From positions 1 through 51,329 of the forward strand of contig CANQGD010000008.1 of assembly GCA_947601445.1 (NCBI GenBank): a DNA stretch of 51,329 nucleotides, read 5' to 3'. The translations under genes were made by a program, and so were the position numbers. The notes under the pieces are model-generated. The model was not told the DNA's origin and did no database searches. It was given only the letters and a program-made list of their open reading frames with translations. Shown one piece after another: positions 33,112 through 41,558 of this stretch (its first letter is position 1; every line of letters begins with the position of its first letter). The DNA comes from an uncultured Clostridia bacterium. GTDB lineage: Bacteria > Bacillota > Clostridia > Christensenellales > CAG-314.

Positions 33112-34138
33112 AAAATCTTTGCTTAACCGCGTTTTGGTTGGCATAGTGATTTTTATAGTAATGATCGGCATTGTACTGCTTAATGTGTATTTTGTCAATT
33201 ATACGCACAGCGAAGCAAAAGATACGATAATTAGCGGTCGTGCGATAAATTCGGTGCTTATAGCCGTGTTGATATTGCTTTCCGTCGTGGAAATGCGTAG
33301 AGCGCTCGGGTGTGAACGTATTCCCGACTGTTTCAGCTGGTTGCTGTGGTTATACGGATTCGGTTTGATGCCGGCTTACGTGTTGTTCGGCTTTGTAGGC
33401 ATCATGTTTTTTACCTTGATAGTATTTATCGTTTCGGTAATTACCGCATTGTTTCGCAACCGTGCGGACAGTTTGATATACATAGCTTTTATGTTGGTAT
33501 ATCCGGGACTGTTTATGGCAACTCTGTTGTACTTAAACAGGAGCGCCGCCACACATATCTATGGCGTCGGCAGCTCAATGTATCAATATCTTGAAAACGA
33601 TATATGGGTGTACATAAACGAACTTTTCGTAAAAATGGGTGTTAAACCCACAATACGTGAAAACAGTCTTTTGCCGCTAAACGCCATCAGTCTTGCGTTG
33701 GTATTTGCCGTATCTACTTTTACGGATACGTTTGCCTATTTTATCGGTAGCCTGTTTGGAAAGCACAAACTATGTCCTCATATTTCACCAAACAAGACGG
33801 TGGAAGGAGCGATCGGAGGTGTTTTCGGAGGAGCGCTCGGTTCATTCGTGGTGTTTGTATTGTTTGATTGGGCAAAAATTTTCGGTCCGCAATTCGGACT
33901 GACATTCGACGGTTTGGGCTTGTCTGTATTTAATACGGTATTTACCTATGTGATTATAGGTTTGCTCGGCTCCATTGCCACACAGATAGGCGATTTGCTT
34001 GCAAGCATGATCAAGCGTTACTGCGGAATAAAGGATTACAGCAGAGTTTTGGGCGAACACGGCGGTATTATTGACCGTTTGGACGGTATTATGTTCAACT
34101 CGGTGTTCGTTTCCTTTGTGTTTATGTTTATTTTGTAA
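33098..34138 (+). CDS. cdsA: phosphatidate cytidylyltransferase
   Basis: CdsA (346 residues) is the integral membrane enzyme making CDP-diacylglycerol from phosphatidate and CTP. About eight hydrophobic segments are visible. The signature region near the C-terminus is SMIKRYCGIKDYSRVLGEHGG followed by IIDRLDG (quoted in part), and HISPNKTVEGAIGG precedes it. It is longer than most (about 260-285), with an insert around residues 145-190 that is predicted to lie outside the membrane core. GGAGG precedes the ATG, inside the end of uppS. dxr starts at its last base. Confidence 0.95.
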   Translation: MALNKKSLLNRVLVGIVIFIVMIGIVLLNVYFVNYTHSEAKDTIISGRAINSVLIAVLILLSVVEMRRALGCERIPDCFSWLLWLYGFGLMPAYVLFGFVGIMFFTLIVFIVSVITALFRNRADSLIYIAFMLVYPGLFMATLLYLNRSAATHIYGVGSSMYQYLENDIWVYINELFVKMGVKPTIRENSLLPLNAISLALVFAVSTFTDTFAYFIGSLFGKHKLCPHISPNKTVEGAIGGVFGGALGSFVVFVLFDWAKIFGPQFGLTFDGLGLSVFNTVFTYVIIGLLGSIATQIGDLLASMIKRYCGIKDYSRVLGEHGGIIDRLDGIMFNSVFVSFVFMFIL

Positions 34139-35238
34139 TGAAAAAAGTTGCGATTCTGGGCAGTACCGGTTCAATAGGTACCCAAACATTGGATATTATT
34201 CGTGCAAATAGCGACAAACTGAGTGTTTATTCTCTTGTCGCCAATTCCAATACAAAAAAACTTGCCGAACAATGTGCGGAATTTGCACCGAAATACTCCG
34301 CATTGATTTCGCGAGAGGGAGAAAATTGTATTGTTAAAGCGGTACAAGGTGCGGACATAGCAGTTGTCGCCACTCGGGGAATCGTTGCGTTGGAAAGCAT
34401 TTTGTACTGCTTGGATAACGGTATAGACGTTGCGCTTGCAAATAAGGAAACATTGGTGTGCGCAGGCGAGCTTGTAAGGAGCAAAGCGGGCGCTTCCGGT
34501 TTGTATCCGATTGACAGCGAACACTGCGCTGTAAAACAATGTTTGCTCGGTCATGACAGGACAAAAATAGATAAAATTTTGTTGACCGCAAGCGGCGGAC
34601 CGTTTTGGAACCTTTCCGAATCTCAATTGCAGAATGTGACCGCAAAAGAAGCGCTGCAACATCCCAATTGGAATATGGGAGCAAAAATAACCGTTGACAG
34701 CGCGACTATGATGAATAAATCGTTGGAGGTTGTGGAAGCGAGTTTTTTGTTCGGTTTGCCCGTTGAAAAAATTCAGATTGCAGTACACCGACAAAGTATA
34801 GTTCACTCTATGGTACAATTTGTAAACGGAGAAGTAGTCGCTCAGCTTGCGTCACCGGATATGAGGCTTCCGATTCAGATAGCGTTGCTCGGAGATGACG
34901 GAAATTTTGCATGTTCGAAGTTGAATTTTTCCGATTCTCTCAACCTCGGTTTTGAAGCGTGTAACTTCGATAAGTTTCCGTGCGCTCGTTTGGGTTACGA
35001 AATAATGCAATATCATCCGCTTGCCAGAACGGTTATGAATGCCGCAAATGATGTTTGTGTGGAAAGATTTTTAGACGGAAAGTTTTCTTTCACTGATTTT
35101 TACAGTATAATAGTAAATGCAGTCGAACATTTTCACAAACATTTTGAACGCGCGGATTTCAACTTGATAAACATTAAAAAATTCGATACGGAAACAAAAT
35201 TGTTTGTCAATAAACTTTTGGACGGAGATATATGCTAA
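34138..35238 (+). CDS. dxr: 1-deoxy-D-xylulose 5-phosphate reductoisomerase
   Basis: Dxr/IspC (366 residues) converts 1-deoxyxylulose 5-phosphate to methylerythritol 4-phosphate with NADPH, the second step of the MEP isoprenoid pathway. The nucleotide motif is GSTGSIGTQTLDI at the start. LANKETLVCAGE, PIDSEHCAVKQ and LTASGGPFW bind metal and substrate, and KITVDSATMMNKSLEVVEA is quoted in part (VDSATMMNKSLE). The ATG shares its A with the cdsA stop codon. ispG of the same pathway lies two genes on. Confidence 0.96.
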   Translation: MKKVAILGSTGSIGTQTLDIIRANSDKLSVYSLVANSNTKKLAEQCAEFAPKYSALISREGENCIVKAVQGADIAVVATRGIVALESILYCLDNGIDVALANKETLVCAGELVRSKAGASGLYPIDSEHCAVKQCLLGHDRTKIDKILLTASGGPFWNLSESQLQNVTAKEALQHPNWNMGAKITVDSATMMNKSLEVVEASFLFGLPVEKIQIAVHRQSIVHSMVQFVNGEVVAQLASPDMRLPIQIALLGDDGNFACSKLNFSDSLNLGFEACNFDKFPCARLGYEIMQYHPLARTVMNAANDVCVERFLDGKFSFTDFYSIIVNAVEHFHKHFERADFNLINIKKFDTETKLFVNKLLDGDIC

Positions 35239-36518
35239 GTCTGTTATTGGATTTCAGGTCGGTGATGACAACTATCGGTTATGTATTGTTGGCATTTGTC
35301 GTGCTGATGTTCATGGTGTTGATACACGAAACGGGACACTATACCGCGGGAAAATTGTTGGGTTTTCAGATAAACGAATTTTCCGTAGGTATGGGACCTA
35401 AAATTTTTTCAAAAAAGAAAAAGAACGGAGAAATTTTTTCCTTGCGTTTGTTGCCGCTGGGCGGATTCTGCTCGTTTGAGGGGGAAGGAGAGGAAAATAA
35501 AAATCCCAAAGCGTTTAATTCTCAAAAACCTTGGAAGCGGTTGATAGTACTTTTCTCGGGGGCGTTGTTCAACTTTGTTTCGGCTATTTTGATTGCGATT
35601 ATCGTTTTTTCTGCATACGGCGAAACGGTGGTAGTCGTAAACAACGTGTATGAATACGCGCCTGCAAGCAACAGACAGTTGCAAACAGGAGATATTATTT
35701 ACAAGGTAAACGGAAAACGCGTTTATATGCTGGACAGCCTCGGAAGGTATTTCACCGACGATGAAATGTCCGTAACGGTGTTGCGCCCGCAAAGCGGAGA
35801 GAAATCTTATAGCGAAGTTACTTTGAACGGTGTTAAGAAAAAAGAGTTTTTCCCCGTTGTGCTTACCAAGGTGGACGGAGAATATATTTCTTCTGACGGC
35901 AGAAAATTGCAACTGAATGATACCGTATACAAACTCAACGGCATATTGCTGTCGGAAAGCGGTGATTTTGAACGAGCATTGAGACTTTCCGACGGTCGAA
36001 TTATGCTGACCGTAACGGACGGAAGCGCAACTTACGAGTACGAATTTGATAAAGAAACGTTTAATCGCAAGCTTGTCGCAGAGGAACAACCTTATACCGG
36101 TATAGGTATGTCCGTAACTTACGACAAATACAAATTCGGATTCGGAGAAGTGCTTCTGCGCGTTGTGCCGTATTGTTGTGAAGTCGGTATGCTTGTGTTG
36201 CGCACATTGGGCGGGTTGTTGACAGGCGCAGTAGGTATTGAAAGCGTCGGCGGACCGATTACGACAATAAGCATGACAAGTCAAATCGTTTCGACCGGGT
36301 TCGGCAATGTTTTGATGTTGATCGTTCTTATCTCCGTCAATCTCGCGGTATTTAATTTGCTGCCGGTTCCTGCTTTGGACGGTTGTCAAATGGTATTTGT
36401 ACTGATAGAGTGGATTGCGGGGAGACCTATCAACAGGAAAGTTCAAAGCTACATCAACGGAATAGGACTTATTGTTTTAATTGTGTTGATGCTGCTTATC
36501 GATATTTTGAAACTATGA
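35232..36518 (+). CDS. rseP: site-2 protease family zinc metalloprotease RseP/RasP
   Basis: A 428-residue intramembrane protease of the RseP/RasP type. The zinc motif HETGH is at residues 32-36 in the first membrane segment, and the second motif NLLPVPALDG is near the C-terminus. Between them is a PDZ region (about residues 130-185, YEYAPASNRQLQTGDIIYKVNG in part), with a second, less clear PDZ-like repeat (LNDTVYKLNG). In Bacillus RasP cleaves anti-sigma factors and remnant signal peptides. The ATG overlaps dxr by 7 bases; ispG overlaps its stop by 4. Confidence 0.95.
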   Translation: MLSLLLDFRSVMTTIGYVLLAFVVLMFMVLIHETGHYTAGKLLGFQINEFSVGMGPKIFSKKKKNGEIFSLRLLPLGGFCSFEGEGEENKNPKAFNSQKPWKRLIVLFSGALFNFVSAILIAIIVFSAYGETVVVVNNVYEYAPASNRQLQTGDIIYKVNGKRVYMLDSLGRYFTDDEMSVTVLRPQSGEKSYSEVTLNGVKKKEFFPVVLTKVDGEYISSDGRKLQLNDTVYKLNGILLSESGDFERALRLSDGRIMLTVTDGSATYEYEFDKETFNRKLVAEEQPYTGIGMSVTYDKYKFGFGEVLLRVVPYCCEVGMLVLRTLGGLLTGAVGIESVGGPITTISMTSQIVSTGFGNVLMLIVLISVNLAVFNLLPVPALDGCQMVFVLIEWIAGRPINRKVQSYINGIGLIVLIVLMLLIDILKL

Positions 36519-37558
36519 GAAAAAAAACAAAACAAATTTTTATAGGAAACGTCCCCGTAGGCGGAGGCAGTCCGATTGCAATACAGTCAATGACGAATTT
36601 GTCGGTGACTGACGAAGAAGGCACTATCGAACAGATAAATGCTTGTGCGCAATGCGGTTGCGATATTATGCGCGTGGCGGTACCCAATACAGAAGCGGCA
36701 AAGGCGTTTGCAAATGTGCGTAAGCGTTCGATTTTGCCGCTTGTGGCAGACATACATTTTGACTATCGTTTGGCTATTGCCGCGATGGAGTACGGAGCGG
36801 ATAAGATTCGAATCAATCCGGGAAATATGTCTCTCGAACAACTCGATTGCGTGATAGATTGCGCCAAGCAACACAACGTTCCAATAAGAATAGGCGTCAA
36901 CAGCGGTTCGATCAATCGTGAGGCGATGCAGTTTTGCAACGGCAACAGAGCGCAAGCGCTTTGTTTGAGTATGGAACGGTATCTGAGATATTTTGAAAAA
37001 CGCGGATTTGACAATCTTGTTTTATCCGTCAAGAGTACCGATGTGCGCGAAACCGTGGAAACAAACCGTTTGATAGCGGATTTCGGCTATCCGATACATA
37101 TAGGCGTGACCGAAGCCGGACTGCGCGAACAAGGTTTGGTAAAAAATGCGATAGGTATAGGCGCGCTGCTTTTGGACGGTATAGGCGACACGGTGCGCGT
37201 TTCGTTAACGGCAAATCCCGTTGAAGAGGTTCGGGCTGCAAAAGACATTTTGATTTCTCTCGGGTTGAAAAGAGGCGTAACGTTTGTATCCTGTCCGAAA
37301 TGCGGAAGGTGTTCCATTGACCTCGAAACCGTAGCGAGAGAGATTTATAGCTATATACAGAATATAGACAGAAACATTAAAATCGCGGTAATGGGGTGTG
37401 AAGTAAACGGACCGGGAGAGTGTAGCGATGCCGATTTGGGTATTGCCGGTGCAAACGGTAAATTTGTTTTTTTCAAAAAAGGCGTTCGATACAAAGTTGT
37501 TGCTTCGGATGTTGCGGTAGAAGAATTTAAGAAAGAAATAGACGGACTTTGCAAATGA
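36515..37558 (+). CDS. ispG: 4-hydroxy-3-methylbut-2-en-1-yl diphosphate synthase IspG
   Basis: IspG/GcpE (347 residues) is the Fe4S4 enzyme that converts methylerythritol cyclodiphosphate to HMBPP, the sixth step of the MEP pathway. The TIM-barrel part opens with GNVPVGGGSPIAIQSMTN. The C-terminal cluster domain has CPKCGRCSID and VMGCEVNGPGE, giving the ligand cysteines and the fourth-ligand Glu. The ATG at 36515 overlaps the rseP stop as ATGA; the longer open frame upstream lies inside rseP. The polC-like gene overlaps its end by 4 bases. proS, common here in relatives, is missing. Confidence 0.96.
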   Translation: MRKKTKQIFIGNVPVGGGSPIAIQSMTNLSVTDEEGTIEQINACAQCGCDIMRVAVPNTEAAKAFANVRKRSILPLVADIHFDYRLAIAAMEYGADKIRINPGNMSLEQLDCVIDCAKQHNVPIRIGVNSGSINREAMQFCNGNRAQALCLSMERYLRYFEKRGFDNLVLSVKSTDVRETVETNRLIADFGYPIHIGVTEAGLREQGLVKNAIGIGALLLDGIGDTVRVSLTANPVEEVRAAKDILISLGLKRGVTFVSCPKCGRCSIDLETVAREIYSYIQNIDRNIKIAVMGCEVNGPGECSDADLGIAGANGKFVFFKKGVRYKVVASDVAVEEFKKEIDGLCK

Positions 37559-39195
37559 TAATAGAGCAATTGCATAATTTATATCCAAATTTAGCAGACT
37601 TGCGCATGCGGGAAATTCGAGTTGATAAACAACAACGAAAAGTTTTTTGCGTTTTGTCTTACCCTGCATCGGAAGATTTTAACAACGCTATAAAGTCACA
37701 GATTGTTGAATTTATAAAAAACACTATTCCCAAGGGTTATTATTGTAATGTAAAATTCGCGGAAGATAATTTTACATTGATTTCTTTTACGCGCAATCTT
37801 ACGGATTTGATTAAAGAACATTTTCCCATTTATGCAAATATCGGAAAGCATCAAATCGAAACGCATATTGCGGATAAACAAATCGACGTTGTATTTAATG
37901 TCGGCGGCGTTACGAAGAAAAATATGGAAATGTCGGAGTTTTGCGAAAAACTTTCCGAGTTTTACAATGATTATACAAGCTATAAAGTCTCATTCGGTTT
38001 ACGTGAGGACGCGCAGCAAAAAACCGCGGCAGTGGAAGAACAGGAAAAACTTGTTCAGCTTGCCATAAACAGAGAGTTGCTGAAACCTTCCAGGTTTTTT
38101 CGCGTAAGCGGTCAAAAAGCGCTGTTTGGCAAAGAAATCGTCGCTATGCCGATGTATATCGCCGATCTGCGTAAACCTTTGGATAATTGTACTGTGTGCG
38201 GAGTGGTTTCAGCCAAAAGTTGTCGTAAAGCAAAAAACAATCCGTTGTTGTACGTATGTTCTTTCACTCTTACGGACGGAACGGGCGAATCTCTTCCTTG
38301 CGTTTTGTTTGTGCGCCTTCAAATTACCGACGTAGAAACAATAATGAGCGAAACGGGACGGGGCGAAGCGGAGGCTCGAACGCTTGCGGAAAAACGCATA
38401 TTATCCAACGACAAAAAATTAAAAGATATTTTGTGGCTTTCCGACGGAATGTCGGCGGTAGTTCGGGGCAAAGCGTGTTACGGACAAAATGGTCAATTGG
38501 AATTGCACGTTTACGATTTGTGCAGTTGTAAAATATATCCGATTGCCCGCAATTCGGAGTTTAAACGTCCCGTTGCCGACGAATATCTTTTGGTAAAGCC
38601 CGAAGATTGCGCAGAATACAGGCAAATAAACTTTGTCGATCAAACTTACGGAAAATCACTGCTCGACGACAAAGATTATGTTGTTTTGCATGCAAACGGC
38701 ATTTCTTTCGGCAACATAACGGAAGGCAAGATATACGCTATTTGCGGCGTGAAACTGCGCAACGGACATATCACACAGAAATTTTTCACGTATGTAAATC
38801 CGGAAACGGAAATAACCGATGAAAGAACTCTCGAACAGTGTCAAACCGCTTCAAGCAAACTGATTTTCTATCCTACGCTGACGGAGATTATTTCCGATTT
38901 GTACAAATTTGTCTACGGCAGTCGGCTCGTCGGAAACAATTTGCAGCAAATAGTGCAATTACTTGATTATTATGCGGCTCCGATGGATTACAAATTTTCA
39001 AACGAACTTGTAAATCAAACGGATTTGATCAGGGACTTGTTTGATAACAGCATTTTGGACGCGTCCGTAAATGCCGCCAAGTTGGAGGATGTCGCAAAAA
39101 AATGCAAAATCCCGTGCCGAAATCTTGTGTTTTGCTCCGAAACGGCGTTGACTGTCGCGCGCTGCATGGCAATGTTATCGGATAATTCAAAGTAA
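37555..39195 (+). CDS. PolC-derived protein without PHP or polymerase domains
   Basis: A 546-residue protein at the usual polC locus. Residues 1-200 resemble the PolC N-terminal regions, with EEQEKLVQLAINRELLK before an OB-like domain at about 205-330 (YVCSFTLTDGTGESLPCVLF). Residues 374-546 follow the PolC exonuclease (DnaQ fold) in outline: YVVLHANGISFGNI in place of YVVFDxETTG, GNNLQQI in place of HNASFD, and no final His/Asp motif. Thus the DEDD catalytic residues appear lost. The PHP halves and the whole polymerase are absent; Bacillus PolC has about 1,437 residues. The ATG at 37555 makes an ATGA overlap with ispG. The frame is intact with no sign of decay. It may be an accessory replication protein or a relic; the true replicative polymerase must be elsewhere. 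Confidence 0.8.
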   Translation: MIIEQLHNLYPNLADLRMREIRVDKQQRKVFCVLSYPASEDFNNAIKSQIVEFIKNTIPKGYYCNVKFAEDNFTLISFTRNLTDLIKEHFPIYANIGKHQIETHIADKQIDVVFNVGGVTKKNMEMSEFCEKLSEFYNDYTSYKVSFGLREDAQQKTAAVEEQEKLVQLAINRELLKPSRFFRVSGQKALFGKEIVAMPMYIADLRKPLDNCTVCGVVSAKSCRKAKNNPLLYVCSFTLTDGTGESLPCVLFVRLQITDVETIMSETGRGEAEARTLAEKRILSNDKKLKDILWLSDGMSAVVRGKACYGQNGQLELHVYDLCSCKIYPIARNSEFKRPVADEYLLVKPEDCAEYRQINFVDQTYGKSLLDDKDYVVLHANGISFGNITEGKIYAICGVKLRNGHITQKFFTYVNPETEITDERTLEQCQTASSKLIFYPTLTEIISDLYKFVYGSRLVGNNLQQIVQLLDYYAAPMDYKFSNELVNQTDLIRDLFDNSILDASVNAAKLEDVAKKCKIPCRNLVFCSETALTVARCMAMLSDNSK

Positions 39196-39219
39196 TCTAT
39201 TTATTTTTTATATAAATAG

Positions 39220-39248
39220 TTGTCAAACTTTTTTTGTTGTGGTATAAT
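39220..39248 (+). promoter_or_regulatory. promoter of the rimP-nusA-infB operon
   Basis: TTGTCA (39220-39225), 17-base spacer, TATAAT (39243-39248), 24 bases after the polC-like stop. It leaves a leader of about 138 bases. Confidence 0.85.
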
Positions 39249-39280
39249 TTAATCGACAAATTGAGCAAATTTGTATGTGA

Positions 39281-39371
39281 CGCTTGTTTTACGCTATGGC
39301 GGCAATGCAAGCGATCCTATTTCGCCAAATAATCGTTTACTTGGTGAGAGTGGAGTTTTTCTCCACTCTCA
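39281..39371 (+). promoter_or_regulatory. structured leader of rimP
   Basis: Three pairings are visible. CGCTTG (39281-39286) with CAAGCG (39308-39313); TGGCG (39297-39301) with CGCCA (39323-39327), which crosses the first and would give a pseudoknot or alternative fold; and a perfect 11-bp hairpin TGAGAGTGGAG (39345-39355) with CTCCACTCTCA (39361-39371), TTTTT loop. The last hairpin lies about 10 bases before the GGGGG ribosome binding site of rimP. It has no T run after it, so it is not a simple terminator. Confidence 0.6.
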
Positions 39372-39392
39372 AATTGATGTAAGGGGGACACT

Positions 39393-39848
39393 ATGGGTAA
39401 AGTCGCCGAAGAAGTCCGCAAATTGGTGGAGCCGATAGCGGCAGAATTCGGATTGGAAGTAATAGAAGTATTGTACGAAAAAAAATACGACGGAATGAAT
39501 CTTACTGTTGTTATTGACAAAGATGGCGGAGTTACCATTGATGACTGCGAAAAACTTCATCGTGCAATAGATAAGCCGTTGGACGATTTGGACCCGATCG
39601 ATACCGCTTACATTCTGAACGTTTCTTCTCCCGGTATAGATCGCCCTCTCAAAACGGAACGCGATTACCGCAGAAACATGAACCGAAAAATATTCGTCAG
39701 ACTTTACAAGCCTTTGTACGGGAAAAAAGTATACGAAGGAGTATTGACGGACTACGACGAGGAAACCTTCACCTTGGAAACGAAGGACAAACGCATTACA
39801 TTTAATAAGAAAGATACGGCCAAAATCGAGCCGATTATCGAATTTTAG
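39393..39848 (+). CDS. rimP: ribosome maturation factor RimP
   Basis: RimP (151 residues) assists 30S assembly. The N-terminal domain has EPIAAEFGLEVIEVLYEKK and the SPGIDRPLKTERDYRR segment (SSPGIDRPL is the family signature). A C-terminal SH3-like domain follows. A purine-rich site, AAGGGGGAC, precedes the ATG. It opens the rimP-nusA-ylxR-ylxQ-infB-rbfA operon, in the same order as in Bacillus. Confidence 0.95.
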   Translation: MGKVAEEVRKLVEPIAAEFGLEVIEVLYEKKYDGMNLTVVIDKDGGVTIDDCEKLHRAIDKPLDDLDPIDTAYILNVSSPGIDRPLKTERDYRRNMNRKIFVRLYKPLYGKKVYEGVLTDYDEETFTLETKDKRITFNKKDTAKIEPIIEF

Positions 39849-39859
39849 GAGGACCGATC

Positions 39860-40936
39860 ATGATCAGCAAAGAATTTTTTCTGGCTCTCGACGAGTTGGA
39901 AGAAGTAAAAGGAATCAGCAAGGAGAAGGTTATCGAATCTTTGGAAACCGCTTTGACAATAGCTTGCAAAAAGCATTACGGAGAAGCCGCAAATACCATT
40001 GTTAAAATCAATCCCGAAAAGAATACCATAAAAATCTACACCAGCAAGACGGTCGTGGAAACAGTGGAAACGCCCGAAAAAGAAATATCTTTGGAGGACG
40101 CGCAGCTTATAAAAAAGAGCTATAAAGTGGGAGATGAGGTTCTGACGGAAATAAATCCTCGTGATTTCAGTCGTATTGCAACTCAGAACGCGGTGCAAGT
40201 CATTAAAAACAGTCTTCACCAAGCGGAAAAAGACGTGACTTACAATCAGTTCTCCGATAAAGAAAATGAATTGTTGATCGGTATCGTTTCTCGCGTTAAA
40301 GACGACGGAACGATATATGTGGAAATCGGCAAAAACCAAATGGAAGGCGTTCTTACCGTGCAAGAACAGATTCCCGGTGAAAAATTTCATGCGGGCGATC
40401 GTATCAAGGTGTTGGTTAAGCGCGTCCGCGACAGTGCGGGCGGAATGCAGATAATGCTTTCACGTGCAAGTTATATGTTTATCAAGCGCTTGTTCGAAAA
40501 CGAGGTGCCGGAAATTCGTGCCGACATTGTACAAATAAAGAGCATTGTACGCGAAGCGGGTTTCCGTACTAAGATGGCGGTTTACTCTACCGATCCCGAA
40601 ATCGACGCCGTAGGGGCTTGCGTAGGCAACAAAGGTGTTCGCGTCAACGCTATCGTTGCCGAAGTGGGCGGTGAAAAGATAGACATCATTCCTTGGAGCA
40701 GCGATATTCTCGACTACATTGCAAGAGCATTGTCTCCCGCCAAAGTATTGATTGTGCAAGCGGACGAGGATTCGAAAGAAGCCAAAGTGGTTGTCCCCGA
40801 CGAAAAACTTTCGCTTGCAATAGGCAAAGAGGGACAAAACGCGCGGCTTGCAGCTCGTTTGACGGGTTGGAAAATCGATGTTAAATCTTATTCGGCGGCG
40901 CTTGCAAGCGGCATGTTCGACGGTGAAGGAGAGTAA
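39860..40936 (+). CDS. nusA: transcription termination/antitermination factor NusA
   Basis: NusA (358 residues) binds RNA polymerase and affects pausing, termination and antitermination. Domain order: N-terminal polymerase-binding domain (1-125), S1 domain (about 130-200, [18 protein letters not shown] in part), then two KH domains (about 205-345), with [15 protein letters not shown] and [19 protein letters not shown] as their signatures. The C-terminal acidic repeats of E. coli NusA are absent, as usual in Firmicutes. GGAGG precedes the ATG. Confidence 0.97.
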   Translation: MISKEFFLALDELEEVKGISKEKVIESLETALTIACKKHYGEAANTIVKINPEKNTIKIYTSKTVVETVETPEKEISLEDAQLIKKSYKVGDEVLTEINPRDFSRIATQNAVQVIKNSLHQAEKDVTYNQFSDKENELLIGIVSRVKDDGTIYVEIGKNQMEGVLTVQEQIPGEKFHAGDRIKVLVKRVRDSAGGMQIMLSRASYMFIKRLFENEVPEIRADIVQIKSIVREAGFRTKMAVYSTDPEIDAVGACVGNKGVRVNAIVAEVGGEKIDIIPWSSDILDYIARALSPAKVLIVQADEDSKEAKVVVPDEKLSLAIGKEGQNARLAARLTGWKIDVKSYSAALASGMFDGEGE

Positions 40937-40943
40937 CATCGCA

Positions 40944-41207
40944 ATGGATCCGAAATTCAAAAAAAATCCCGAAAGACTGTGCGTCGCATGTCGTCAGATG
41001 AAGCCTAAAAATCAGCTGATTCGTATAGTAAACGGTGCCGATGGAGTAACAATAGATTTCAGCGGCAAAAAAAACGGCAGAGGCGTCTATCTGTGCAAGT
41101 GCAGAGATTGTATTTCAAAAGCGTTGCGCGGCAAAGGATTTGTTAAACAGAACGGCTTTTCATTAGAACAAATTGCCGATCAATTGGAGAGTTTGATTGA
41201 AGAGTAA
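40944..41207 (+). CDS. ylxR: YlxR family protein
   Basis: An 87-residue YlxR (DUF448) protein, found between nusA and infB in most Firmicutes. It is a likely RNA-binding protein; recent work links YlxR proteins to RNase P in some species and to transcription control in Bacillus. The signature RLCVACRQMKPKNQLIRIV and the second part GRGVYLCKCRDCISKAL carry conserved cysteines. The ATG at 40944 was chosen; AAGGAGAG lies 10-17 bases upstream, and an in-frame GTG at 40923 is too far into nusA. Confidence 0.92.
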   Translation: MDPKFKKNPERLCVACRQMKPKNQLIRIVNGADGVTIDFSGKKNGRGVYLCKCRDCISKALRGKGFVKQNGFSLEQIADQLESLIEE

Positions 41208-41538
41208 AGCGGAAACATACGTGGGGTTTGCAATAAAAAAGCGAGCCGTAATATTCGGCGTTGACGGTATCGTTCGAACTTTGAAGGGCGCAAACAACAA
41301 GATCAGTCTTATTTTGATTACCGAATCTTTGTCTGAAAATTCACGCGATGCAATTTCCAATGCGCTTTCCGCAAGGTTTTCGCAGATGTTTGGCTCGGAG
41401 ACACAAGGCACGTTCGAATGTCAAACCATCGATACCGCAACTATACAGGATATGGAAATTTTGCGGCAACGCAATTGCAAGGCGATTGCCATTTGCGATT
41501 GTGAATTGGCAAAGGCAATAAGAGAAAACTTACAGTAG
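41197..41538 (+). CDS. ylxQ: YlxQ, L7Ae-like RNA-binding protein (divergent)
   Basis: A 113-residue member of the L7Ae/YlxQ group, which binds kink-turn RNA. Its position between ylxR and infB and the sequence [37 protein letters not shown] fit, although several usual residues differ (the common pattern is LGLAxRAGKL). The frame has no ATG near the start. TTG at 41197, 7 bases from GGAG and inside the end of ylxR, is the best start, with GTG at 41221 as an alternative. The extra tail (residues 70-113) holds the end of the fold. Confidence 0.82.
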   Translation: MKSKAETYVGFAIKKRAVIFGVDGIVRTLKGANNKISLILITESLSENSRDAISNALSARFSQMFGSETQGTFECQTIDTATIQDMEILRQRNCKAIAICDCELAKAIRENLQ

Positions 41539-41558
41539 ATGCCGTGGGAGGAGAAAAA

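Noticed and set aside
35409-36446. 345-codon ORF on the minus strand
   Set aside because: Antisense to rseP, whose frame, motifs and overlaps with dxr and ispG are certain.
37555-39195. The polC-like gene as a decaying pseudogene
   Set aside because: The frame is open for 546 codons with a coupled start and no stop or frameshift; catalytic residues are replaced within an otherwise preserved fold outline. A relic cannot be fully excluded.
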